The notes under the pieces are model-generated. The model had not been told where the DNA came from, searched no databases, and saw only the letters and a list, made by a program, of their open reading frames with translations. From assembly GCF_014451325.2 (NCBI RefSeq), contig NZ_JACSCH020000005.1, forward strand, positions 52,613 to 116,612: a stretch of DNA of 64,000 nucleotides, written 5' to 3'. Shown one piece after another: positions 1-10,735 of the stretch. Numbering within the stretch: position 1 is the first letter of the stretch; every line of letters starts with the position of its first letter. Both the position numbers and the translations under genes were made by a program. This DNA comes from Streptomyces sp. CB02980. Lineage in GTDB: Bacteria > Actinomycetota > Actinomycetes > Streptomycetales > Streptomycetaceae.

Positions 1-244
1 CGGAGGCGGCGGCGCGGGTGCCGGTGAGGACGGTCTCGGAGTCCTCGCGGCCGGGCTCGCGCAGGTGGGTGTGGAGGTCGACGAGGCCGGGCAGCAGGAT
101 CTGGCCGTCGGCCTCGATCACGGTGGCGCCCTCGGCGTCGATCTCGCCCTGCCGGCCGGTGGCGACGATGGTCTCGCCGTCGATCAGCACGTCCTGGACG
201 GCGCCGCCCAGCACCTGCGCACCGCGGATCAGAGTCTTGCCCAT
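1..244 (-). CDS. pyrC: dihydroorotase, N-terminal part (runs off the left edge)
   Basis: Dihydroorotase makes dihydroorotate from carbamoyl-aspartate, the third step of UMP synthesis. Only the first 81 codons are in the window. They contain the amidohydrolase signature GLVDLHTHLREPG, with the metal-binding His pair at about residues 58 and 60, followed by ED and the start of the next strand. The ATG lies 2 nt downstream of the pyrB stop codon, so the two genes are almost certainly co-transcribed and probably translationally coupled. The C-terminal catalytic Asp and the carbamylated Lys lie outside the window and cannot be checked. The main alternative would be another cyclic amidohydrolase, but the position directly after pyrB makes pyrC the natural reading. 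Confidence 0.95.
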   Translation of the reverse strand, partial: MGKTLIRGAQVLGGAVQDVLIDGETIVATGRQGEIDAEGATVIEADGQILLPGLVDLHTHLREPGREDSETVLTGTRAAAS

Positions 245-246
245 GG

Positions 247-1227
247 TTACTTGTTCTCCTCGGTACGGGTGTGGGTGACGGCGGAGTCGTTGCCGCCCAG
301 AAGCAGGTAGAGGACCGCCATCCGGACGGAGACGCCGTTGGCGACCTGCTCGACGACCGTGCAGCGGTCGGAGTCGGCGACCTCGGCGGTGATCTCCATG
401 CCGCGGACCATGGGGCCGGGGTGCATGACGATGGCGTGCTCGGGCATCCTCGCCATCCGCTCGCCGTCGAGCCCGTACCGGCGCGAGTACTCGCGCTCGG
501 TGGGGAAGAAGGCGGCGTTCATCCGCTCGCGCTGCACACGCAGCATCATGACCGCGTCGGACTTCGGCAGCACGCGGTCGAGGTCGTACGAGATCTCGCA
601 GGGCCAGGTCTCGACGCCGACGGGGACCAGGGTGGGCGGGGCCACCAGGGTGACCTCGGCGCCGAGGGTGTGCAGCAGGTCGACGTTGGAGCGGGCGACC
701 CGGCTGTGCAGGACGTCGCCGACGAGCGTGATCCGCTTGCCCTCGAGGTCGCGGCCGAGCCCGGCGTCCCGGCCGACCAGGCGGCGGCGCATGGTGAAGG
801 CGTCCAGGAGGGCCTGGGTGGGGTGCTGGTGGGTGCCGTCGCCGGCGTTGATGACGGGGGCGTCGATCCAGCCGGAGGTGGCGAGCCGGTACGGGGCTCC
901 GGAGGCGCCGTGGCGGATGACGACCGCGTCGACGCCCATGGCCTCCAGGGTCTGCGCGGTGTCCTTGAGGGACTCCCCCTTGGAGACGCTGGAGCCCTTG
1001 GCCGTGAAGTTGATGACGTCGGCGGAGAGCCGCTTCTCGGCGGCCTCGAAGGAGATCCGGGTCCGGGTGGAGTCCTCGAAGAACAGGTTGCAGATGGTCC
1101 GGCCGCGCAGGGTCGGCAGCTTCCGGATGGGCCGGTCGGCCACCCGGGCCATCTCCTCGGCGGTGTCGAGGATCAGGACGGCGTCGTCGCGGGTGAGGTC
1201 GGCGGCCGAGATGAGGTGACGCATCAT
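247..1227 (-). CDS. pyrB: aspartate carbamoyltransferase catalytic subunit
   Basis: PyrB condenses carbamoyl phosphate with aspartate, the first committed step of pyrimidine synthesis, in the cytoplasm. The 326-residue protein has the normal length for a catalytic subunit. It carries the carbamoyl-phosphate motif [10 protein letters not shown] near residue 55, [10 protein letters not shown] near residue 140, and the C-terminal [11 protein letters not shown] region. No pyrI regulatory subunit lies beside it. Two ATG codons stand in tandem at the start (1227 and 1224). I kept the first; an upstream GGAGAG could serve either. The gene sits between pyrR, 86 nt upstream, and pyrC, 2 nt downstream, in one leftward operon. 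Control by PyrR at the operon leader is expected. Confidence 0.97.
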   Translation of the reverse strand: MMRHLISAADLTRDDAVLILDTAEEMARVADRPIRKLPTLRGRTICNLFFEDSTRTRISFEAAEKRLSADVINFTAKGSSVSKGESLKDTAQTLEAMGVDAVVIRHGASGAPYRLATSGWIDAPVINAGDGTHQHPTQALLDAFTMRRRLVGRDAGLGRDLEGKRITLVGDVLHSRVARSNVDLLHTLGAEVTLVAPPTLVPVGVETWPCEISYDLDRVLPKSDAVMMLRVQRERMNAAFFPTEREYSRRYGLDGERMARMPEHAIVMHPGPMVRGMEITAEVADSDRCTVVEQVANGVSVRMAVLYLLLGGNDSAVTHTRTEENK

Positions 1228-1313
1228 CGGTGTGTCTCTCCGTGGTGGGGAGGTGTGAGGGCATGCGGGGGCGCAGGGGGGTGCCCCGGCCCCGCGGGGG
1301 AAAGCCGGTCCGG

Positions 1314-1947
<634 letters not shown>

Positions 1948-2037
1948 CGATACCAGGGGCGGACGGAGACCTCGCTCGCACCCCTGGCGCCACTCCGCGC
2001 GCCATCCCCCGGGAGGAGGCGGTACGGACCATTCGGC

Positions 2038-2067
2038 TTGACGGGAAAGAGTAACGCTGCGTAACCT
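2038..2067 (+). promoter_or_regulatory. bldD promoter, -35 TTGACG / -10 TAACCT
   Basis: TTGACG at 2038-2043 and TAACCT at 2062-2067 are 18 nt apart and face bldD, whose ATG is at 2127. The -10 lies inside the palindrome annotated as a BldD operator, which is the arrangement expected for autorepression. Confidence 0.6.
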
Positions 2068-2080
2068 CACAGTGAGTTAC
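2061..2080. promoter_or_regulatory. BldD operator candidate in its own promoter
   Basis: GTAACCTCACAGTGAGTTAC is a near-palindrome, with 16 of 20 positions symmetric, containing TCAC and GTGA half sites. BldD of S. coelicolor is known to repress its own gene by binding such a site in the promoter region. Here the palindrome covers the -10 box. Confidence 0.65.
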
Positions 2081-2126
2081 CAGCCGCGCGGCGCAGCCGC
2101 ATGTCGTCACAGCGTCCGGGAGCGTT

Positions 2127-2627
2127 ATGTCCAGCGAATACGCAAAGCAGCTCGGGGCCAAACTCCGTGCCATCCGCACCCAGCAGGGTCTCTCGCTCCA
2201 CGGGGTGGAGGAGAAGTCCCAGGGCCGCTGGAAGGCGGTCGTGGTCGGTTCGTACGAGCGCGGCGACCGCGCGGTGACCGTGCAGCGTCTTGCCGAGCTG
2301 GCCGACTTCTACGGGGTGCCGGTGCAGGAGCTCCTGCCGGGCACCACGCCGGGCGGGGCCGCCGAGCCGCCGCCGAAGCTCGTGCTCGACCTGGAGCGCC
2401 TGGCGCACGTCCCCCAGGAGAAGGCGGGCCCGCTCCAGCGCTACGCCGCGACGATCCAGTCGCAGCGCGGCGACTACAACGGCAAGGTGCTGTCGATCCG
2501 TCAGGACGACCTGCGCACCCTCGCCGTCATCTACGACCAGTCCCCCTCGGTCCTCACCGAGCAGCTCATCAGCTGGGGCGTCCTCGACGCGGACGCGCGC
2601 CGCGCGGTCGCCCACGAGGAGAACTGA
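2127..2627 (+). CDS. bldD: developmental master repressor BldD, c-di-GMP-responsive
   Basis: BldD represses sporulation genes during vegetative growth and dimerises around a tetramer of cyclic di-GMP. The 166-residue protein has an N-terminal helix-turn-helix (about residues 5-70, including GLSLHGVEEKS and GSYERGDRAVT), a short linker, and the C-terminal c-di-GMP domain. The signature RXD-X8-RXXD is exact: RGD at residues 114-116 and RQDD at 125-128, the same numbering as the published protein. The start is supported by GGGAG upstream of the ATG. It is monocistronic, with its own promoter, operator and a strong downstream hairpin. ssgB, a known BldD target in S. coelicolor, lies about 55 kb away in this window. 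Confidence 0.98.
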   Translation: MSSEYAKQLGAKLRAIRTQQGLSLHGVEEKSQGRWKAVVVGSYERGDRAVTVQRLAELADFYGVPVQELLPGTTPGGAAEPPPKLVLDLERLAHVPQEKAGPLQRYAATIQSQRGDYNGKVLSIRQDDLRTLAVIYDQSPSVLTEQLISWGVLDADARRAVAHEEN

Positions 2628-2659
2628 CCCCTTCAGGGGACCCAGCAGAAACGTACCGC

Positions 2660-2695
2660 CGGGCCCGTGGACGTCATCCGACGTCCACGGGCCCG
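2660..2695 (+). terminator. terminator of bldD
   Basis: A perfect 15-bp GC-rich stem (2660-2674 with 2681-2695) with a 6-nt loop begins 33 nt after the bldD stop. There is no U-tract, as is usual in Streptomyces. Confidence 0.85.
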
Positions 2696-2786
2696 CCGCG
2701 TTCTCACCGTCGCGAACCCCGGTTCCTCCCGCCGTCGCGACGCCTGTCGCTTTCGCCGTCGCGAACGATGAGCCGGGGATACGCCG

Positions 2787-2820
2787 AAGGGGCCCGCAGC
2801 ACGAGTGCTGCGGGCCCCTT
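2787..2820 (-). terminator. terminator of the nusB side (bidirectional hairpin)
   Basis: A perfect 16-bp stem (2787-2802 with 2805-2820) with a 2-nt apex stands 59 nt beyond the nusB stop, between the convergent bldD and nusB genes. The flanking AA/TT pairs suit termination in either direction. Confidence 0.8.
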
Positions 2821-2878
2821 CGACTGCCGGTGACGTCCCGGACCGATCCGACGCGATCGTCGGACAGGCCCTGCGGAC

Positions 2879-3316
2879 TCAGGCGTCCATGTCCCGGCGC
2901 AGACGCGGCTTCAAGTCCTTGAAGCGCGCCAGCAGACCGTTGACGAAGGTCGGGGACTCGTCCGTGGAGAACTCCTTGGCGAGCTGCACCGCCTCGTCGA
3001 TCGCGACCGCGTCCGGCGTGCCGTCCTCCCAGATCAGCTCGTACGCGCCGAGGCGCACGATGTTCCGGTCGGCGACCGGCATCCGGTCGAGGTCCCAGTC
3101 CACCGCGTAGGTCGCGATGAGCTCGTCGATCCGAGCCACGTGGGACGCATAGCCCTCGACCAGCTGCATGGTGAAGTCGTTCACCGGCGGCTGGCGGTCG
3201 TCCGACCGCGCGTGCCGGACCTGGTCCGCGAGAACCTCCTGGACGGAGGCACCACGCTGGTCCGCCTCGAAGAGGATCTGGAAGGCGCGCTTGCGGGCCT
3301 TGCTCCGAGCGGCCAC
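2879..3316 (-). CDS. nusB: transcription antitermination factor NusB
   Basis: NusB, with NusE (S10), binds boxA RNA and keeps RNA polymerase processive on rRNA operons. The 145-residue all-alpha protein has family features: RKRAFQILFEADQRG at the start, NDFTMQLVEGY in the middle, and the closing IDEAVQLAKEFSTDESPTFVNGLL region. The start is GTG at 3316. The efp stop codon is only 2 nt upstream, so nusB is the last gene of the efp operon. It is followed by a strong hairpin at 2787-2820. Fusion of efp and nusB into one transcript is common in Actinobacteria. Confidence 0.96.
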   Translation of the reverse strand: MAARSKARKRAFQILFEADQRGASVQEVLADQVRHARSDDRQPPVNDFTMQLVEGYASHVARIDELIATYAVDWDLDRMPVADRNIVRLGAYELIWEDGTPDAVAIDEAVQLAKEFSTDESPTFVNGLLARFKDLKPRLRRDMDA

Positions 3317-3318
3317 GG

Positions 3319-3885
3319 TTACTTGTTCACCCGGCCGAGGTAGTCGCTGGTGCGGGTGTCGACCTTGATCTTCTCACCGGTGGTGATGAAGAGCGGGACC
3401 TGGATCTCGTGGTCCGTCTCCAGCGTGGCGGGCTTGGTGCCGCCGGTGGAGCGGTCGCCCTGGACACCCGGGTCGGTGTGCTTGATCGTCAGCTCGACGG
3501 CGGCCGGGAGCTCGACGTAGAGCACCTCGCCCTCGTGCTGGGCGACGGAGGCGGTGAAGCCCTCGATGAGGAAGTTGGCGGCGTCGCCGACGGCCTTGCG
3601 CTCGATCATGAGCTGGTCGTACGTCTCCATGTCCATGAAGACGAAGTAGTCGCCGTCCATGTAGGAGAACTGCATGTCGCGGCGGTCGATGGTGGCCGTC
3701 TCGACCTTGGTGCCGGCGTTGAAGGTCTTGTCGACGACCTTGCCGGAGAGCACGCTCTTCAGCTTGGTGCGCACGAAGGCCGGGCCCTTGCCGGGCTTGA
3801 CGTGCTGGAACTCGACGACGGACCAGAGCTGGCCCCCGTCGAGCTTGAGCACCATGCCGTTCTTGAGGTCGTTCGTGGAAGCCAC
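3319..3885 (-). CDS. efp: elongation factor P
   Basis: EF-P rescues ribosomes stalled at proline runs. The protein is 188 residues, the standard length, with three beta-barrel domains. I chose the GTG at 3885 because the protein then starts [13 protein letters not shown] as in the family, and AGGAG lies upstream; the frame stays open further upstream but that part has no EF-P homology. The tip of domain I reads KPGKGPAF, with the functional lysine at about residue 33. No EpmA/EpmB-type modification gene is nearby. A PGKGP loop with an unmodified lysine has been described for actinobacterial EF-P. The gene follows the M24 peptidase-like gene (49 nt) and precedes nusB (2 nt). Confidence 0.96.
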   Translation of the reverse strand: MASTNDLKNGMVLKLDGGQLWSVVEFQHVKPGKGPAFVRTKLKSVLSGKVVDKTFNAGTKVETATIDRRDMQFSYMDGDYFVFMDMETYDQLMIERKAVGDAANFLIEGFTASVAQHEGEVLYVELPAAVELTIKHTDPGVQGDRSTGGTKPATLETDHEIQVPLFITTGEKIKVDTRTSDYLGRVNK

Positions 3886-3934
3886 GGTTGCGAAATCTCC
3901 TGGACTGACGTGGGACCGTGGAGGCGTACGCGCC

Positions 3935-5047
3935 TTACAGCGCGAGCAGCTCCTTGGTCGTGATGGTGAGTAGCTCGGGTCCGCCGTCCGCCTCTTGGCG
4001 CACGACGAGCGTGTCATCGATCCGGACCCCGCCCCGGCCCGGGAGGTGGACCCCCGGTTCGACGGTGACCGGCACACAGGCGTCCAGTTTACCCATGGCC
4101 GAGGGTGAGAGCTGCGGGTCCTCGTCGATTTCGAGCCCCACCCCGTGCCCGGTGAGGGGTACGGCGGCCTCTCCGTGCCCCGCGGAGTCCAGAATCTGGC
4201 GGGCCGCCCGGTCCACGTCGCGGTACTCGGCGCCCGGTACGAGAGACTCCCGGCCGGCCCGCTGAGCGGCGAAGACGAGCTCGTACAGCTCGATCTGCCA
4301 GTCGGCCGGCGTCGTGCCGATGACGAAGGTGCGGCCGATCTCGCAGCGGTAGCCGCGGTAGTCGGCGCCGAGGCAGACGGAGAGGAAATCGCCCTCCTCG
4401 ACCCGGCGGTCGGAGGGCCGGTGGCCCCGGCGGCCGGAGTGCGGGCCGGTCGCCACCGAGGTCGGGAAGGCCGCCCCGTCGGCGCCGTGGTCGACGAGCC
4501 GCCGCTCCAGCTCCAGGGCGAGGTGCCGCTCGGTCCGCCCCACCAGGATCGACTCCAGGAGCTCGCCGAGCGCCTGGTCGGCGATCTCGGCGGCGATCCG
4601 GAGACAGGCGATCTCGCCCTCGTCCTTGACGATCCTCAGCTGCTCCACGGCGCACGCGAGGTCGGCGAGCCGCAGTCCGGGCGCGACGGAGCCCATGGCC
4701 CGGTGCCGGGTCACGGTCAGATCGTGCTCCTCGACCGCCAGCGCGTCGGCGCCCGCCCGGCGGGCGAGGTCGACCGCGGCGACGGCCGGGTCTCCGCCCC
4801 CCGCGGGCAGGACCTGCCGGCGGAGGAGCTCGTCGAGCCGTCCGTCGGCCGGTTCGCCGGTGGGCACGACCGGGCAGAGCAGCACGTCCGCGTCGGGCTC
4901 TGGCCCGACGAGGAGGACCGCGCCCGGGGGCGAACCACCCGCGAGATAGCGGACGTTGGCAGGGCGGGAGACCAGGGCCGCCGGGCTGCCCGCGGCCGCG
5001 CACCGATCGCGCAGCCGTACACGGCGGTCCGCATACACCTCTGACAT
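3935..5047 (-). CDS. M24 (aminopeptidase P / PepQ-like) protein with altered metal ligands
   Basis: M24B enzymes remove N-terminal residues before proline or split Xaa-Pro dipeptides using two metal ions. This 370-residue protein has the creatinase N domain (about residues 1-130) and the pita-bread domain (about 135-365). The fold motifs are present: [38 protein letters not shown]. The five metal ligands of the family (Asp, Asp, His, Glu, Glu) are substituted at three places: Cys225 in SVCLGA for the first Asp, Glu236 in CEIGRTF for the second Asp, and Asp344 in RIDDT for the last Glu. His301 and Glu330 are kept. Activity is therefore doubtful or altered. Position directly upstream of efp is common and suggests a role near proline-rich protein metabolism. 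The ATG at 5047 starts the conserved MSEVYADRR. Confidence 0.85.
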   Translation of the reverse strand: MSEVYADRRVRLRDRCAAAGSPAALVSRPANVRYLAGGSPPGAVLLVGPEPDADVLLCPVVPTGEPADGRLDELLRRQVLPAGGGDPAVAAVDLARRAGADALAVEEHDLTVTRHRAMGSVAPGLRLADLACAVEQLRIVKDEGEIACLRIAAEIADQALGELLESILVGRTERHLALELERRLVDHGADGAAFPTSVATGPHSGRRGHRPSDRRVEEGDFLSVCLGADYRGYRCEIGRTFVIGTTPADWQIELYELVFAAQRAGRESLVPGAEYRDVDRAARQILDSAGHGEAAVPLTGHGVGLEIDEDPQLSPSAMGKLDACVPVTVEPGVHLPGRGGVRIDDTLVVRQEADGGPELLTITTKELLAL

Positions 5048-5167
5048 GCTCCGAGCGTACGAGCAGCGGGGCGCGGTGGCCTGTTCAGGACGGCCGACCG
5101 GGCGGGAACCCCCGCCGGGACGTGGCCGGGCCGCCACGGGCCGGGCCTCCCGGCCCCGGCCCGGGGG

Positions 5168-6313
5168 TCACCAGGTGGGTGGGCTGGCGATCGCGCGGGC
5201 CAGGACGTCGTCGAGGACGCGGGCGGTGGTCTCGACGTCGTACGTGGAGTTGTCGATGATCGGCAGGCCGGAGCCGTACCAGCCGGCCATCCGGCCGTGG
5301 ATGGCGGCGACCTCCTCGTCCGAGAGGCGCCGGTTGCCGCTGCGCTCGGCGTTGCGCTCCAGGACGACCTCCAGACCGGGCAGGAGCACCACGGGCAGCA
5401 GCCCGGGACCGACGTGGCGCTTCCAGCCGCCGAGGCCGACGACGGGCCGGTCGGGGAAGACGGCGTCGTCGACGATGCAGGAGATGCCGTTGGCGAGGAA
5501 GTTGCGCGCGGCGAAGCCGCAGGTGCGGCGGGCGAGCCGGTACTGCGCCTCGGAGTGCTCGTTCCACCCGGACTGCGGGTCGGCGAAGCCGGAGCAGACC
5601 CACTCGCGGACGTCGTCGAGGCTGATGTGCGCGGTGGGCACCCGGCGGCGCTGCGCCCAGTGCCGGGCGACGGTGGTCTTGCCGGCGCCCGCGGGGCCGA
5701 TGAGCAGCACGGCGAGGGTCGCGGCCCCGGTACCGCCGCCGTGCTCCACGGCGGGCGCGAGCGGCGCGCTCACGGGCGGCAGGGGCACGTGTCCGGTGAG
5801 GTCGGCACGCGGGGCCTGCCCGCCGGGGTACTGCGATCCGCCGGGATGCTGCGGACCGCCGGAATGCTGCGGTGCGGCCCCGGGACCGCCCCAGCCGGGC
5901 GTCCCGGGCCCCGCGGGAGGCGCGGAGTGCGGAGGCGGGGCGGAGTGCGGAGGCGGGGCGGCGTGCGGAGGCGGGGCGGCGTGCTGGGGCGGCGCGGCGT
6001 GCGGAGGCCGGGGCGCGCCGCTCTGGACGGTCGGGTGCACGCCGAGCCGGGATCCGGCGGGCGGACCCGGGTACGGGGCGCCGGGCGGAGGCGGCGGTAT
6101 CGGCGGCCGCCCTCCGGGGGCGCCGCCGGCCGCGGCGGAGACGGGTCCGGCCGGCGCTCCGGTCCCGGCTCCGGGTCCCGGGCCGGTGCCGTGCCCGGGG
6201 ACGCCCCCGGGCACGGGAGCGGAATCGGGAACGGGTCCCGGGCCGGTGCCGGGGCCGGTCGCCCGGCCCGATCGCTCCGGCGGTGGCAGCGGACCCCCCA
6301 CTGCGTGCTGCAT
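5168..6313 (-). CDS. P-loop ATPase/kinase-like protein with a Pro/Gly-rich N-terminal tail
   Basis: The C-terminal half (about residues 195-380) is a zeta-toxin or polynucleotide-kinase type P-loop protein: Walker A GPAGAGKTT, then SLDDVREWVCSG, a lid-like ERNAERSGNRRLSDEEV and a final INDNSTYDVETT-type element (IIDNSTYDVETT here). Such proteins phosphorylate small molecules, RNA ends or toxin substrates; the substrate cannot be told from sequence. The first ~190 residues are low complexity, rich in Pro, Gly and Ala, and include a repeated APPPH(A/S) hexapeptide. I chose the ATG at 6313 because GGAG lies 9 nt upstream; the reading frame is open to 6391. The gene lies between aroQ and the M24 gene, apparently with its own transcription since a hairpin separates it from aroQ. 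Confidence 0.75.
   Translation of the reverse strand: MQHAVGGPLPPPERSGRATGPGTGPGPVPDSAPVPGGVPGHGTGPGPGAGTGAPAGPVSAAAGGAPGGRPPIPPPPPGAPYPGPPAGSRLGVHPTVQSGAPRPPHAAPPQHAAPPPHAAPPPHSAPPPHSAPPAGPGTPGWGGPGAAPQHSGGPQHPGGSQYPGGQAPRADLTGHVPLPPVSAPLAPAVEHGGGTGAATLAVLLIGPAGAGKTTVARHWAQRRRVPTAHISLDDVREWVCSGFADPQSGWNEHSEAQYRLARRTCGFAARNFLANGISCIVDDAVFPDRPVVGLGGWKRHVGPGLLPVVLLPGLEVVLERNAERSGNRRLSDEEVAAIHGRMAGWYGSGLPIIDNSTYDVETTARVLDDVLARAIASPPTW
5925..6010. repeat. in-frame 18-bp tandem repeats encoding APPPH(A/S)
   Basis: About four to five imperfect copies of an 18-bp unit (core TGCGGAGGCGGGGCGG on the plus strand) occur inside the proline-rich tail of the P-loop gene and encode a hexapeptide with PPPH. 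The copy number is likely to vary between strains. Confidence 0.75.
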
Positions 6314-6378
6314 CCGGTCCCACTCCGTCTCGTACGCCTGTTGTATCCGGTGTATCCGGTGCGCCGGAACGTTACCGC

Positions 6379-6408
6379 CCCCGGCCCCCACAAGGGGAAC
6401 GGCCGGGG
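6379..6408 (-). terminator. possible terminator after aroQ
   Basis: CCCCGGCC (6379-6386) pairs with GGCCGGGG (6401-6408) just beyond the aroQ stop at 6427. An alternative CCCC-ACAA-GGGG hairpin nests in the loop. It is modest in strength. Confidence 0.5.
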
Positions 6409-6426
6409 CCTCCCCCTGGTGCCCTG

Positions 6427-9666
<3,240 letters not shown>

Positions 9667-9905
9667 CGATGCTCCTCATGCTCGCGCCTGGGTACTGCGA
9701 CGGCGCGACCGGGTGCGCGGCCCTGGCCCGCCATCCCTGATCCTCCCACGTCCGCGGGACGAACCCGTCCTCCGGTCCAGCTGTCGGACGCGGATCCCGC
9801 CGTTCTCGGCCGGGACACGCGTCGGCGGGGCGGACTCCCGACCGCCCGGCCTGCCCCGCGGCGGTCTCCACCGCCGTGCTCCCGCTCGTCGGACCCGCGG
9901 TGGCG

Positions 9906-10733
9906 CTAGCGGGCCGCCAGGGCCTGTTCCCCCGCCGCGCGCATCGCCGCGAGCGGCGCCCTGGGGACGCCGGTCATCTGCTCGACCTGGAGGACGGCCT
10001 GGTGGACGAGGAGGTCGAGGCCGCCGACCACCTTGCCGCCGCGGTCGGACCAGGCCGCGGCGAGCGCCGTCGGCCACGGGTCGTACAGGACGTCGAAGAG
10101 TGTGCCGACGGCGTCGGGGACGGCGCCCGCGAGGGCGTTCGTCGTACCGGCGGGGGTGGTCGCGACGACCAGCGGGGAGGCGAAGGCCTCCGCCGCGTCG
10201 TCCCAGGCGGCGGTACGGAGCTCCACGCCGAGCCGCTCGCCCCAGCCGCGCATCTCCTCGGCCCGCGCCTCGCTCCGTACGTACGCGGTGACGGGTCCGT
10301 CGCAGATCCGGGCGAGCGCGGCGAGCGCGGAGGAGGCGGTGGCGCCGGCCCCGAGGACCGCCGCCGACTCCACCTTCTCGACGCCCCGCTCCCGCAGGGC
10401 GGCGAGCATGCCGGGGATGTCGGTGTTGTCCCCGACCCGGCGACCGTCCTCGCGGAAGACGACCGTGTTCACGGCCTCGACCGACGCGGCCGTGTCGCTG
10501 ATCCCGTCGAGCAGCGGGATGATCGCCCGCTTGAGCGGCATGGTCAGCGACAGCCCTGCCCAGCTGTCGTCCAGCTCGCCGATGAAGCCGGGCAGCCCGG
10601 CCTCGTCGACGTCGAAGCGCTCGTACGACCAGTCGTCGAGGCCGAGCCCGGCGTACGCGGCCCGGTGCAGGACCGGGGAGAGCGAGTGCGCGATCGGCGA
10701 ACCGAGGACGGCCGCGCGGCGGGACAGGGTCAT
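9906..10733 (-). CDS. aroE: shikimate dehydrogenase
   Basis: AroE reduces 3-dehydroshikimate to shikimate with NADPH. The 275-residue protein has the substrate motif GSPIAHSLSPVLHRAAY at its start, the catalytic Lys in LTMPLKRAI, the VNTVV segment, GDNTDIPGM with the catalytic Asp, and a Rossmann element AAVLGAGATASSALAAL. The C-terminal GGLDLLVHQAVLQVEQMTG is typical. The ATG at 10733 is 2 nt after the mltG stop, so aroE is read in the same transcript as mltG and ruvX. A gap of about 240 nt with a weak hairpin (9859-9876) separates it from aroC. Confidence 0.95.
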   Translation of the reverse strand: MTLSRRAAVLGSPIAHSLSPVLHRAAYAGLGLDDWSYERFDVDEAGLPGFIGELDDSWAGLSLTMPLKRAIIPLLDGISDTAASVEAVNTVVFREDGRRVGDNTDIPGMLAALRERGVEKVESAAVLGAGATASSALAALARICDGPVTAYVRSEARAEEMRGWGERLGVELRTAAWDDAAEAFASPLVVATTPAGTTNALAGAVPDAVGTLFDVLYDPWPTALAAAWSDRGGKVVGGLDLLVHQAVLQVEQMTGVPRAPLAAMRAAGEQALAAR

Positions 10734-10735
10734 GT

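Noticed and set aside
9667..9905. Frames of 100-130 codons between aroC and aroE
   Set aside because: They are Arg/Pro-rich, have no good start signal and no recognisable motif. I see only a weak 7-bp hairpin (9859-9876) here.
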